Positions 16,309 through 25,418 of a stretch of DNA of 60,870 nt are shown here, in pieces (positions within the stretch are counted from its first letter, which is position 1; the number at the start of each line of letters is the position of its first letter). The notes below the pieces were generated by a model. It was not told where the DNA came from and ran no database searches. It saw only the letters and a program-made list of their open reading frames with translations. The position numbers and the translations under genes were made by a program. This DNA is from Acidimicrobiia bacterium (GTDB lineage Bacteria; Actinomycetota; Acidimicrobiia; Acidimicrobiales; Acidimicrobilacustridaceae), in NCBI GenBank assembly GCA_020832495.1, contig JAFIEP010000014.1, positions 1-60,870 of the forward strand, written 5' to 3'.

Positions 16309-16718
16309 GCTTCGTTCTGGTGCTCGACTCCGAGGCGCTGTCGAGCGTCGCCCGTCAGCGTGGCCCGAGGTTCAGAGAGGTACGTGCCGCGCTCGAGGCA
16401 GCGCGCCGCCTGCAGCGAGACGTCCTCACGCCAGCTGTGGTCCTCGCTGAGCTCTACCGAGGGCCTGGCCACAAACAGGTCATCGACTCCTGCCTCCGCC
16501 GAGACACCTGGATCAGCGTGCGCGACACCGACCGATCCTTCGCTCGGTTCGTCGGAGGTGTGCTCGCTGCCGCCAGGGCGGACTCGTCAGACCTCAGCGA
16601 CGCCCACGTGGTTGCTGCGGCCGTTGAAGCTGGAGGCGGCGTGGTCCTGACCGGCGACGAGGATGACCTCGAGCGGCTGTCAGCGGCCTATCCGAACGTC
16701 CACGTCAGCAAGATCTGA
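16305..16718 (+). CDS. vapC: PIN-domain ribonuclease toxin VapC
   Basis: 137 residues, the normal size of a PIN domain. The acidic metal ligands are visible as LDSEAL (Asp near residue 8), LAELYRG (Glu about 48), SDAHVVAAA (Asp about 98) and LTGDEDDL (Asp about 118-121). VapC toxins are Mg-dependent RNases, often cutting tRNA. The pair looks intact. Confidence 0.9.
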   Translation: MSFVLVLDSEALSSVARQRGPRFREVRAALEAARRLQRDVLTPAVVLAELYRGPGHKQVIDSCLRRDTWISVRDTDRSFARFVGGVLAAARADSSDLSDAHVVAAAVEAGGGVVLTGDEDDLERLSAAYPNVHVSKI

Positions 16719-16827
16719 CGGCGCCCTGTTCGCCGTCCAAGAACGCCGAGGGTTGTCATTTCCACGACGAGTCGTGGACCTGGCGGGACGGCGTCCAAGC
16801 CCTGTGCGCCGACACCTGTCCGCGCAC

Positions 16828-16960
16828 GACGTCGACGAACTCGTCGGTGCGACCTCGCAGGATCGTCGATCGATGCACTCACCGCGCACTTGGGGATCAA
16901 CCGGACGACGACCATCCGCCACCTCGGTCGTCGCGCCATCGAGCGACCAGGCGCCAGTAG
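16828..16960 (+). pseudogene. recombinase helix-turn-helix fragment
   Basis: VDELVGATSQDRR, then after a one-base shift IDALTAHLGINRTTTIRHLGRRAIERPG. This is the C-terminal HTH part of a serine recombinase/invertase-like protein (pattern: variable IDALA-x-x-LGINRTTV-x-x-HL-x-R). No catalytic domain lies upstream, so it is a broken remnant. Confidence 0.5.
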
Positions 16961-17011
16961 CCCTGCAGGTCGGTCGGCAGCGTGGCTGGGACGAGGCGAC
17001 CGCGGTGGGGT

Positions 17012-17266
17012 GGTGTTCCGTTCCGACAAGAGCGGCGAGCACCATGGCGAGATCTTCGTCGCGGCGTGTGAGTCGTTGGGGGTGACCCGATCGATGGGTC
17101 GAGTCGGCGTTGGCCAACGCGGCCGTCGAATCGTTCAACTCGACCCTCGAGTGGGAGCTGCTCTCCCGCCGAATGTTCGACGCCAAAGAGCAGGCCCGCC
17201 GAGAGGTGGCGGCCTTCCTCGCCACCAGAGCCACCGAGGAGGCCACCCTCCACGAAGCAGCATGAC
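17012..17266 (+). pseudogene. IS3-family transposase (integrase core) remnant
   Basis: VFRSDKSGEHHGEIFVAACESLGVTRSMGRVG, then after a frameshift near 17108 ALANAAVESFNSTLEWELLS and RRMFDAKEQARREVAAFLA. This matches the DDE core of IS3-like transposases: HSDRG...FVAACESLGVTRSMGRVGSALDNAAAESFNSTLEWELL. The first part and the C-terminal NTRRRHS strip are missing, so the element is dead. No clear terminal inverted repeats are seen. The rest of 16719-17467 holds nothing else I can support. Confidence 0.75.
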
Positions 17267-17467
17267 ACCGGCCTCTCAGCTCGCCCCCAGGCCCACGGCA
17301 CGACCCGATTGCACCAACCAGCGGGCAGATGAGCGGCTTCAACCCCAATCAGAAATCCTCCACGAATCGGGGGGAAGCCCAGTTGACACATTGAGCTGAC
17401 CAACGGTTACCTCTACTCTCTCCCCGTTCGAGTGATCCACGGCGGAGTGACGGAACCGGAGAGCACC

Positions 17468-19078
17468 ATGACCCGTCGGGCGCCACTGGCGGCACTGACC
17501 CTGGCCCTGCTTCTCACCGCGACGGTGGCGTGCACGTCCGACGACGGCGCCGCATCGGGCGGCAGCGAGAGCACCGCACCGGCGGACACCGGGGGCCAGC
17601 CCATCGACGTACCCGGTCTCGATGCTGCGGCGCTCGAGATCATGAACAAGCCCCAATACGCCAACGGGCGCTGGGGCATCGCAGTGAGCGATGTCGAGAC
17701 CGGCGAGGTCCTGATCGATCTCGACGCTGACAGGCTGGTCGAGCCGGCGTCGGTCACCAAGACGTACAGCGTTGGCGCCGCCTGGATCGAGCTGGACCCG
17801 GACAGCACCGTCACCACCCCGGTGAAGCGCACCGGGGAGGTCACCGGTGGTCGCCTCGACGGCGACCTCGTCCTCGTCGCCCAGGGCGACCTGACCATGG
17901 GCGGGCGCACCAAGCCCGACGGCACCGTCGACTTCACCAATCTCGACCACAACGACGCCAACGTCCTACCCGGCGCCACCCTGACTCCCGGGGACCCGCT
18001 CGCCGGCCTCGATGAGCTGGCCGTCGAGGTGGCGGCGTCGGGCATCACCGAGGTGTCCGGCGACGTGATCGTCGACGATCGGCTGTGGGACGAGCACGAG
18101 CTCGAGGACCAGCCCATCACGCCCATCGTGATCAACAACAACCTCATCGACCTGACGTCCACGCCCAGCGAGGAGGGCCAGCCCGCCACCGTCGAGGTCC
18201 GCCCGGTCGTGGCGCCCTGGACGGTGACCACCCAGGTGCAGACGGTGGCTGCCGGCGGCGACACTCGCATCGAGGTGTCCTCACCCGAGGACGGCACCAT
18301 CGTGCTCACCGGTACCGTCGCCGCCGACAGCGACCCGGTGCTCAACGTCTACGCCTTCGATGACCCGGCGACCTTCGCCCGTACCGCATTCATCGAAGCC
18401 CTCCAGCGGGCCGGTGTCACCGTTGCGGCCGACCCGGTGGCGCCGAACCCGGTCGACGCCCTCCCGTCCGAGGAGGAGGTCGCCGGGCTGACGGCGGTGG
18501 CCGAGCTCGAGTCGCTGCCCCTCGCCGAAGAGGCCACCTACATCCTCAAGGTCTCCTACAACCGGGGCGCCGAGACCTACATCTGCCGTCTCGCCGTGGC
18601 GTCCGGCAGCAAGGACTGCGAGGACGGGTTCCCCGAGGCAGCGCGGATTTGGCAGGGGGCCGGGCTCGACACCGACCAGGTCGTGATGGTCGACGGCTCG
18701 GGCCTGGTCGGCAACCTCGTCACGCCGGCCAGCCAGGTGCAGCTCCAGACCATCATGGCGCAGCGGCCCGACGGCGATCGGTGGCGGGACGCCTTGCCCA
18801 TTCTTGGCGAGGACGGATCGCTGGCCATGGTGCAGGCGGACAGCCCGGCCAGGGGGAACGTGTGGGCCAAGACCGGCACTCTCGTCACCGGCGACTTGTT
18901 CAACCAGCGCATTCGCCTCGAGGCGAAGGCGCTCGGCGGCACCATGACGAGCGCCAGTGGACGTCAGCTCGCCTTCGCCGTCGTGCTCAGCAACGGCGTC
19001 ATGACCGAGATCGAGGACGTGTTCCTCGCAAATGACGACGTCGGCGCCGTCGCCGCCGCCATCCAGCAGTCGTTCTGA
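17468..19078 (+). CDS. D-alanyl-D-alanine carboxypeptidase/endopeptidase, PBP4 family, lipoprotein
   Basis: 536 residues. The ATG is preceded by GGAGAGCACC. A lipoprotein signal ends in LLTATVAC (Cys about residue 22). All penicillin-binding motifs are present: S95-V-T-K98 (SxxK with the catalytic serine), S363-Y-N365 (SxN) and K468-T-G470 (KTG). A large insert between the first two motifs is typical of the S13/DacB family. It trims or cleaves peptidoglycan cross-links outside the membrane. Membrane tethering by lipidation is somewhat unusual, as many relatives are only secreted. It is transcribed alone. Confidence 0.94.
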   Translation: MTRRAPLAALTLALLLTATVACTSDDGAASGGSESTAPADTGGQPIDVPGLDAAALEIMNKPQYANGRWGIAVSDVETGEVLIDLDADRLVEPASVTKTYSVGAAWIELDPDSTVTTPVKRTGEVTGGRLDGDLVLVAQGDLTMGGRTKPDGTVDFTNLDHNDANVLPGATLTPGDPLAGLDELAVEVAASGITEVSGDVIVDDRLWDEHELEDQPITPIVINNNLIDLTSTPSEEGQPATVEVRPVVAPWTVTTQVQTVAAGGDTRIEVSSPEDGTIVLTGTVAADSDPVLNVYAFDDPATFARTAFIEALQRAGVTVAADPVAPNPVDALPSEEEVAGLTAVAELESLPLAEEATYILKVSYNRGAETYICRLAVASGSKDCEDGFPEAARIWQGAGLDTDQVVMVDGSGLVGNLVTPASQVQLQTIMAQRPDGDRWRDALPILGEDGSLAMVQADSPARGNVWAKTGTLVTGDLFNQRIRLEAKALGGTMTSASGRQLAFAVVLSNGVMTEIEDVFLANDDVGAVAAAIQQSF

Positions 19079-19305
19079 CCGACGAGCGCTCGACGCGTCG
19101 GGCGGCAGTGCATCGACGCTGGGTCTCGGGTCCCACGATCGAACGGCACCGTTGCCATGTCCACAACGAGTGGACCTGGTGGGACACGAACCCTCGACCT
19201 CTGCCGTGTGTGGCCAGCACGCTGGCCGGCTATCGCCTGGTCGTGACCAACGCGCCCGGCAACCTCCGGCCTACACGGCGTTCACCATGCCGATAGCCTG
19301 CGGCG

Positions 19306-21969
19306 ATGCGCCGCCTCTGGCTCGTCGTGGTTGCCTCCCTGCTCGTTGCCGTGGTGCCCGCGGCAGCGGCTGACCAGCAAGCGTGGACCGACCCCAGAAC
19401 CGGTGCGCCGGTGCTCGACGAACTCGAGGACCTCTTCCTCACCACTCGCCCGAGCCTCGGGCCCACCACGGTCGTCTCGTTGGCGGGCACCGACACGGCG
19501 CAGCGAATGACGCTGCGCACCCTCCAAGGTGTGGTCAACAAGACCTCCGCCCGGATGTACCTCATCGACCCCGGTGACCAGGGTGCTCAGCCCATTCTCG
19601 ACGCCTACGTGGCGCGTGGCGACGTCACCGTGGTCGAGACCATCAACGCCCAAGGGGCGCTTGAGAAGTTCGCCCACGAGGCGAACGGTTACGTCATCTA
19701 CGAACCGGCCCAGGAGTGGACCGTGCACGGCGCAGCGGCCATTGCGTCGCTCGAGGGCGGCGTGGTCACCAGCGCCGCGCAGGTGCCCGCACTGGAGGCC
19801 CTCGGGCTGACCGAGATCGACGACGTGCGTGGCCGATGGGCGAACAACGTGGCCGCGCAGCTCGACGTGGCCGCCACCTATCGGGACCAACTCCCCTCCG
19901 ACGCCGTGGCGGTGATCAGCCACGGCGACACCATGTGGGACTTCGCCCACCAGCAGGGCGTCCTCACCATGTTTTCCCGGCCCACGGATCCGACGTGGGC
20001 AAGCCTCAGCCCCATCCTCACCGACACGCCCGCCGGGTCCCCGATCTACGGCTACATCGCCCGCAACGACGTGGAGGAAGCGCTGGGTGTGGCCACCCTG
20101 AGCGCCAACGGCCTCCTGCTCGTGCCCACCGACACCACCCGCAACCTTTCGTTCCACGTGGCCGTCGGCGCCGACCGGCCCCGGGCCACCGTGGCCCCGC
20201 CGCAACTCGACGACGTCGACCCGTGCGTGGCCGAAACAGTGAACGTGGTGGTCGCACTCACCGACGGTGACAACCTCAACGTCCCGCTCAACCACTTCTT
20301 CCGGCCCGACAACTGGCCGACGGCCCGCCGGGGCGACCTGCCGATCGGCTGGTCGATCACTCCCAGCCTGGCCACCCTGGCGCCCGGCATGTGGGACGTC
20401 TACGTCGAGCAGGCCACCGCCGCCGACGAGCTGGTGGCCATCATCGGCATCGCCTACGCCGCCCCGGCGCTGCTGCCCGACGCCCGCAGCTTCTACCGCC
20501 AGTCGTTCGCCACCATGGAGACGCTCGGTCTCTCCACTTTCTGGTCGCTCGGCGGCGCGCTCGACACGCCGACGTCGGTCTACTGGTCCACCGTCGACGA
20601 GGAGGCCCGTCCCGGAGTGCCGGGCGGGATCCTGGTGAGCTACGGCAACGGCGTCGGCGAGGCCTACTACAGCCCCGCCGGCATTCCCGCCTTCACCTCT
20701 CGCTCGATCTACGACGACCAGCCAGCCGATCTCGAGGCGCACGTGCGCGACGTCATGGCCATGGCACCCGAGGAACGGCCACTGGTGCTGTTCCTGTCGG
20801 CAGCCAACTGGCGGAACTCGGCTCGTGACGTCATTGCGCGCCTCGCCCCGCTCGCCGACGAGGGCGTGCGGTTCCTGACCCCGGCGCAGGCGGCGGCCTG
20901 CATGCCCGACGCTCCGCCGGCGCCGCCGCCGGCCGAGCTGTACCGACCGTGCCTGGCCACCGATCCGGTGGTGCAGCAGGGCCTGGAGCTGATCAGCGCC
21001 CCGGCGGCCAACGAGGTGCGTCGGGTGCCGACCGCAGTGGCGCTCCCGGCGACGGTGACAGCCACCGAGGCGGTCGGGCCCGGCGGGCGCATCGACTACC
21101 AGGCCACCGTCGCAGTTGACATGGTCAGCTTCGCCGAGGAGATCTTCGAGACGCGCATCCACCCGATCATCGTGTCCGGTTACGGATCCGAGATCGCCGA
21201 CGAAGCCTGGCTGCGAGTGGTGTTCGATGCCATGGGCACCACCTTCTCGCTGCCCGAGGGGACTGAGCCGATCGGCGACCCGACGGTGGCGAGCAGCGGC
21301 GAACCGGCGACGGCCACCTGGACGTCGTCGGGGCTGCGGGTGTCCCTCGGCCGGCTCGTCGGCGACGCCCAGGTTGCGCCGGAGGCCTCGACGGCGACGG
21401 CTCCGTTCGAGGTCGACCTGGCATGGAGTGTGCAGGCGGCGACACGGCCCGACGACCACGTGGCCGAGGTGGTCGAGGACGAGCTGTCGTTCACATTGGA
21501 CTTGTCGATCGGGCTGTCGCTCAGCGGATTCGACCTGACCGGCGGCGTCGTGGCCGATTGGGAGTGCGAATCCGGCAACCGCGTCGTCGCTGCCACGCTG
21601 GTCGAGGGCACCGCGCCGCCGAGCACGTCGACCACCACGTCGGTGCCACCGACGACCTCGACCAGCACGACGCTCGCGCCGACCAGTTCGACGACGGAGC
21701 CCCCGGTCACCACGACGACGGTGCCACCGACGACCTCGACCACCACTGCAGGACCGGCAACGACCGCCGGACCCACCACCACCGGGCCCGAGGGATCGGT
21801 AGGGGGATCGGTCAGCGGCCCAGGTGCTGCGGGGGTCCTCGGCGGCTCGCAACGTCCACGGCCGAACGCGTTCGGTGCTCCGCCGGCTCGCCCCGGATTC
21901 GGTGCGCCTCGGGCCGGGACCCCACGTCCCGCGGTGCCGGTCCGGGCGAACCCTCGGTTCGCCGGCTGA
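19306..21969 (+). CDS. secreted GxGYxYP-domain protein
   Basis: 887 residues. A signal peptide (about 1-22, ending AAAADQQ) is followed by a domain resembling the GxGYxYP N- and C-terminal families (LQGVVNKTSARMYLID near 70-85; VVVALTDGDNLNVPLNHFF near 310-328; WSITPSLATLAPGMWDVYV; later NWRNSARDVIARLAPLADEG). That family is found with putative glycan-processing proteins and is enzymatically uncharacterised. From about 540 to 765 there is a second, beta-rich region, then a Thr/Ser/Pro linker (about 770-830) and a Pro/Gly/Arg tail without an LPxTG motif. It probably acts on extracellular or cell-surface glycans together with the next three genes; this is inference from context. Confidence 0.75.
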   Translation: MRRLWLVVVASLLVAVVPAAAADQQAWTDPRTGAPVLDELEDLFLTTRPSLGPTTVVSLAGTDTAQRMTLRTLQGVVNKTSARMYLIDPGDQGAQPILDAYVARGDVTVVETINAQGALEKFAHEANGYVIYEPAQEWTVHGAAAIASLEGGVVTSAAQVPALEALGLTEIDDVRGRWANNVAAQLDVAATYRDQLPSDAVAVISHGDTMWDFAHQQGVLTMFSRPTDPTWASLSPILTDTPAGSPIYGYIARNDVEEALGVATLSANGLLLVPTDTTRNLSFHVAVGADRPRATVAPPQLDDVDPCVAETVNVVVALTDGDNLNVPLNHFFRPDNWPTARRGDLPIGWSITPSLATLAPGMWDVYVEQATAADELVAIIGIAYAAPALLPDARSFYRQSFATMETLGLSTFWSLGGALDTPTSVYWSTVDEEARPGVPGGILVSYGNGVGEAYYSPAGIPAFTSRSIYDDQPADLEAHVRDVMAMAPEERPLVLFLSAANWRNSARDVIARLAPLADEGVRFLTPAQAAACMPDAPPAPPPAELYRPCLATDPVVQQGLELISAPAANEVRRVPTAVALPATVTATEAVGPGGRIDYQATVAVDMVSFAEEIFETRIHPIIVSGYGSEIADEAWLRVVFDAMGTTFSLPEGTEPIGDPTVASSGEPATATWTSSGLRVSLGRLVGDAQVAPEASTATAPFEVDLAWSVQAATRPDDHVAEVVEDELSFTLDLSIGLSLSGFDLTGGVVADWECESGNRVVAATLVEGTAPPSTSTTTSVPPTTSTSTTLAPTSSTTEPPVTTTTVPPTTSTTTAGPATTAGPTTTGPEGSVGGSVSGPGAAGVLGGSQRPRPNAFGAPPARPGFGAPRAGTPRPAVPVRANPRFAG

Positions 21970-22095
21970 GTGGGCGGCATCCGACCCGGCATCACTCGCC
22001 TGACTGAGCGCCCGATCGCTGCGGTGGGTACCGTTCGTCTGCGCCGACGACCGGGACAGTGGGTCGGCGACGGGTTCGAACTGGAGCGGACGACG

Positions 22096-23835
22096 ATGCA
22101 CCGGGAACGGCAACGCCCGAGGCGAACGCTGGTGGCGGTGGCGGTCGTCCTCGCTGTCGTGGCGGCGCTCCTGGCGGCATCACCATCGTCAGCGGCGCAC
22201 CGCTACGTCGACGTGCCGGCGACGCACCCGTTCCACGACGAGATCTCGTGGATGACCGACTCGGGTCTGGCCGCAGGGTTCTCCGACGGGACGTTCCTCC
22301 CGGGCGCCAGCGTCAGTCGGCAAGCCATGGCGGCCTTCCTCTACCGCCTGTGGGGCGCGCTCGAACAGCCCATCGTCCCGGCGAGCGACGCCGGGTTCAC
22401 CGACGTCGGTGCGGACCACCCCTTCGTGGCCGAGATCGGCTGGATGGCAGAGTCTGGTATCGCCTCGGGCTACGCCGACGGCACCTTCCTCCCCGGCGCG
22501 CCGGTCAGTCGCCAGGCCATGGCAGCCTTCCTGGCCCGCTTCTGGGAAGCCACCGGTGGCGCGGTGCCGCCCCTGCCGAGCGATCCCGGGTTCAGCGACG
22601 TCCCGCTCACCCACCCGTTCTGGGGCTCGATCGCCTGGATGGCCGGCGCCGGGATCACCACCGGGTTCTCGTCCGGCGAGTTCCAGCCGACCGCGCCGGT
22701 CAGCCGCCAGGCCATGTCGGCGTTCCTGCAACGACTCGGCGTCGCAGCTGGGTTGCCGGCTCGTCCGCTGGTGGATGTGACGTGGACGGTCGCCAACCAG
22801 ACGGTGGTGGTAGAGGACGTCGCACGACGGAATAGCGGGCTCGACATCTGGGTCGACGGGAACATCGGGTTCCTCGATGCGGGATCCGAGGTGCGGGGCA
22901 TCGCGGCCAACGGCAGCCGCCCGGCCCGTTGGACGGTGGGAGACGAGGCCTTCCTGGCGGAGGTGCTCGATGCCGGCTCACCGATCGTCGGCCTGCCATC
23001 GGACGTCGAGTACGCCGCCGGCGGCCCGGTGTACCGGGACCCCGACTCGGGCGCGGTGTTGCTCTTCTACCATGGGGAGAAACGCCGGATGGGCCAGTTC
23101 TCGGTGCTGAACTTCTGGTCGTTCGTCGGGTTGGCGATCTCGCACGACGACGGCGACACGTTCACCGACCTCGGTCCGATCGTCACCCCGCACCTGGGGC
23201 AGAACGATCCCGGGACCGGCGGCTGGTCGGTGGGGGTCGAGGTTGGCGGCGCTCCCTACGTCGTGGTGGGTGACTACTTCCACGTGTACTACCGGGATGT
23301 GGTGGTCGACGAGTTGTTCACGTCGGCACTGAACGTCTCGGTGGCGCGGGCCCCCGTCGACGAGGTGGTGGAGGCTGCCCTGGCGGGCGGCGCTGCGGAG
23401 TGGATGAAGTTGGGAGCCGACGGCTGGGACCAGCCCGGGCTCGGCGGCCGTGGCACCGAACTGGTGCCGCCGGGGCCGACGACGAACTGGTTCGATGTTG
23501 CCTACCTGGTGGACCACGACCTCTATGTCTTGGTTGCCTCGAGCGGTTCAGGACTGAACTGGTCGGTATGGGCAACGGTGAGTACCGACGGCATCGTGTG
23601 GACACCGCCGCGGCTGGTGCTCGAGGACCCCGAAGGTCGAGAGTCGCTCTACGTGTCGCTCAGCTCTCCAGACCGCCGCTCCCAGCGGCAGGTCGTCGGC
23701 GACGTGGTGCACGTCTACCGCACCCGCTCCACGGTGGACGAGGGGTTGCGGACCCGCTGGTCGGGTGACGTCACCATCGAGCGGTTCGACCTGCGCCTCG
23801 TCGAGGTGCTGCCACCGAAACGCAACGGCTCGTGA
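22096..23835 (+). CDS. SLH-anchored beta-propeller glycosidase-like protein
   Basis: 579 residues; ATG chosen because a signal peptide follows (VAVAVVLAVVAALLAASPSSA). Three SLH repeats (about 36-90, 95-150, 155-215; each with F-x-D-V and GxxDGTF-x-P-type motifs) should bind wall polymer. Residues about 230-575 form a repeated beta-sheet domain (DIWVDGNIGFLD, GGPVYRDPDSGAVLLFYHGE, NFWSFVGLAISHDDG, YVHVYYRDV) resembling five-bladed GH43/sialidase-like propellers. I could not identify a catalytic pair. It overlaps the next paralogue by four bases. Confidence 0.78.
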   Translation: MHRERQRPRRTLVAVAVVLAVVAALLAASPSSAAHRYVDVPATHPFHDEISWMTDSGLAAGFSDGTFLPGASVSRQAMAAFLYRLWGALEQPIVPASDAGFTDVGADHPFVAEIGWMAESGIASGYADGTFLPGAPVSRQAMAAFLARFWEATGGAVPPLPSDPGFSDVPLTHPFWGSIAWMAGAGITTGFSSGEFQPTAPVSRQAMSAFLQRLGVAAGLPARPLVDVTWTVANQTVVVEDVARRNSGLDIWVDGNIGFLDAGSEVRGIAANGSRPARWTVGDEAFLAEVLDAGSPIVGLPSDVEYAAGGPVYRDPDSGAVLLFYHGEKRRMGQFSVLNFWSFVGLAISHDDGDTFTDLGPIVTPHLGQNDPGTGGWSVGVEVGGAPYVVVGDYFHVYYRDVVVDELFTSALNVSVARAPVDEVVEAALAGGAAEWMKLGADGWDQPGLGGRGTELVPPGPTTNWFDVAYLVDHDLYVLVASSGSGLNWSVWATVSTDGIVWTPPRLVLEDPEGRESLYVSLSSPDRRSQRQVVGDVVHVYRTRSTVDEGLRTRWSGDVTIERFDLRLVEVLPPKRNGS

Positions 23836-25115
23836 CTCGCGGCCGGCTCGCCGTTGCAGCCACGCTCCTCCTTCTCGTGGCCCTCAGCGGATGGGCGGCA
23901 GCGACGATCGTGGCGAACGACCCGGACGTCGACATGCCCCACGAGGTGGCGGGTGAGTCGGCCGACCGTGATCGCCGGGGGGAACCCGCCGAGTCAGGTC
24001 CGAGCTGGCTCTCGGCGGTGGCCGACCGGTTGGCGGCCGATCACGTCGCCGTGATGGCGATGCTCGAGGCTGCACTGGCGCCTGCGATCGGTTGGGAGGT
24101 CGTCGGCAGCGAGGTGATGGTGAGCGACGAGGAGCGTCGCGCCAACGGCCTCGATCAGTGGATCGACGGCAACATCGGGTTCGTGGACCTCGGCGGCGCC
24201 GTGTGGGGTTTCGCGGCGAACGGGCCCAGCACGGCTCGATGGAGCGTTGGTGAGGACCGCCTGGTCGGTGACGTGCTCGAGGCGCGGATGGAGATCGTGG
24301 GGCTGCCCGACGACGTCGGCTATGCGGCCGGAGGGCCGGTGCATCTCGACGAGGCGTCGGGGGCGTTGTTGATGCTCTACCACGGTGAGCAGTACCCCGG
24401 CGGTGTGGTGTCGACCGCCGACTTCTGGTCGTTCGTCGGGATGGCGGTGTCGGTCGACGGGGGTGCGACGTTCACCGACCGGGGTCCGGTGGTCACCCCG
24501 CAGGTGGCCCTGGACGACCCGGCACGCACGTTCGCCGTCGAGGTGGGCGGCGCGCCGTTCGTGGTGGGCGACGACGGCAACATGTACGTCTACTTCCGCG
24601 ACGTGGTCGAGGACGACGATCAGTTGTCGGTCCTCAACCTGTCGGTGGCACGGGCACCCCTCGACGAGGTGGTGGCCGACGGCTTGGCCGGCCGTGCCAC
24701 GGCGTGGCACAAGTTCGACGGTGACGGCTGGAACGAGCCAGGGCTCGGTGGTCGGTCCACTGACCTCCTGGAAGGTGCGCCGCACCCCAACTGGTTCGAC
24801 GTGGTGTACCTGGCCGACCGTGACCTCTACGTGCTGGTGGCGTCGCACGGCGGCGGACTGCAGTGGGAGGTGTGGACGTCGGCCAGCCGGGACGGGCTGC
24901 GGTGGTCGGACCCGCAGACGCTGTTCGCCGACCCCGAGGGCACCGAGTCGCTGTACGTGTCGCTCAGCTCGCCCGATCTGCGGTCGCAGCGGGTGGTGCA
25001 CGGCGACGTCGTCCACCTCTACCGCACCCGCTCCACTGTGGCCGAGGGCAACCGCACCCGGTGGGACGGCGAGGTCACCGTCGAACGGACCGAACTGCGA
25101 CTCGGATCGGAGTGA
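23832..25115 (+). CDS. beta-propeller glycosidase-like protein, paralogue 2
   Basis: 427 residues with GTG start in a 4-base overlap with the preceding paralogue. The SLH repeats are replaced by an N-terminal hydrophobic segment (about 5-27) without a lipobox, so it is secreted or membrane-anchored. Residues about 90-425 match the propeller domain of the neighbours (LDQWIDGNIGFVDLGG, GGPVHLDEASGALLMLYHGE, DFWSFVGMAVSVDGGATFTDRG, MYVYFRDVV). Very similar in protein and DNA to paralogue 3 at 25419. Function inferred as carbohydrate binding or cleavage at the cell surface. Confidence 0.75.
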   Translation: MTRGRLAVAATLLLLVALSGWAAATIVANDPDVDMPHEVAGESADRDRRGEPAESGPSWLSAVADRLAADHVAVMAMLEAALAPAIGWEVVGSEVMVSDEERRANGLDQWIDGNIGFVDLGGAVWGFAANGPSTARWSVGEDRLVGDVLEARMEIVGLPDDVGYAAGGPVHLDEASGALLMLYHGEQYPGGVVSTADFWSFVGMAVSVDGGATFTDRGPVVTPQVALDDPARTFAVEVGGAPFVVGDDGNMYVYFRDVVEDDDQLSVLNLSVARAPLDEVVADGLAGRATAWHKFDGDGWNEPGLGGRSTDLLEGAPHPNWFDVVYLADRDLYVLVASHGGGLQWEVWTSASRDGLRWSDPQTLFADPEGTESLYVSLSSPDLRSQRVVHGDVVHLYRTRSTVAEGNRTRWDGEVTVERTELRLGSE

Positions 25116-25164
25116 GTCGGCTGTCGGGGTGGCCTGGCTCAGCCCGTTGCCGACGATCAATTCC

Positions 25165-25192
25165 TAAAGATTCCGTCAGGCGCCGCCGATCA
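25165..25192 (+). promoter_or_regulatory. sigma28/FliA-like promoter candidate
   Basis: TAAA (25165-25168), 16 bases, then GCCGATCA (25185-25192) is close to the flagellar sigma28 consensus TAAA-N15-GCCGATAA. It lies in the 303-base gap before the lipoprotein paralogue at 25419, about 225 bases from its ATG. One base of spacing and one of eight -10 bases differ from consensus. Nothing else I recognise lies in 25116-25418. Confidence 0.4.
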
Positions 25193-25418
25193 CCGAGTAG
25201 TTCGTTGGACCTATGGGTGGTGCCTGTCGCCGGCAAGGGAGCCGGTCGCGCTGTCGAGGTGGTCGTGTGGGAGCACGGCCGGTAGGGACCGAAGACGCCC
25301 CCGAGCGCCAGCGAACCTTCGACAAGGACCGATGCAGTCAGCCTCCGGGTAGCCCCGTGCGCGTCCGCGCCACGTTCCTCGGTGGACGGCGTGTGTCGGC
25401 GCGACCCCAGGAGCCCTC

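Noticed and set aside
19165-19200. tRNA-like T-arm on the minus strand (GAGGGTTCGTGTCCCAC)
   Set aside because: The stem has a mismatch and no acceptor, D or anticodon arm can be found around it; at most a remnant.
19282-22113. Minus-strand open frame of 943 codons
   Set aside because: It is antisense to the GxGYxYP gene, with Gly/Arg/His-rich composition and no domain pattern.
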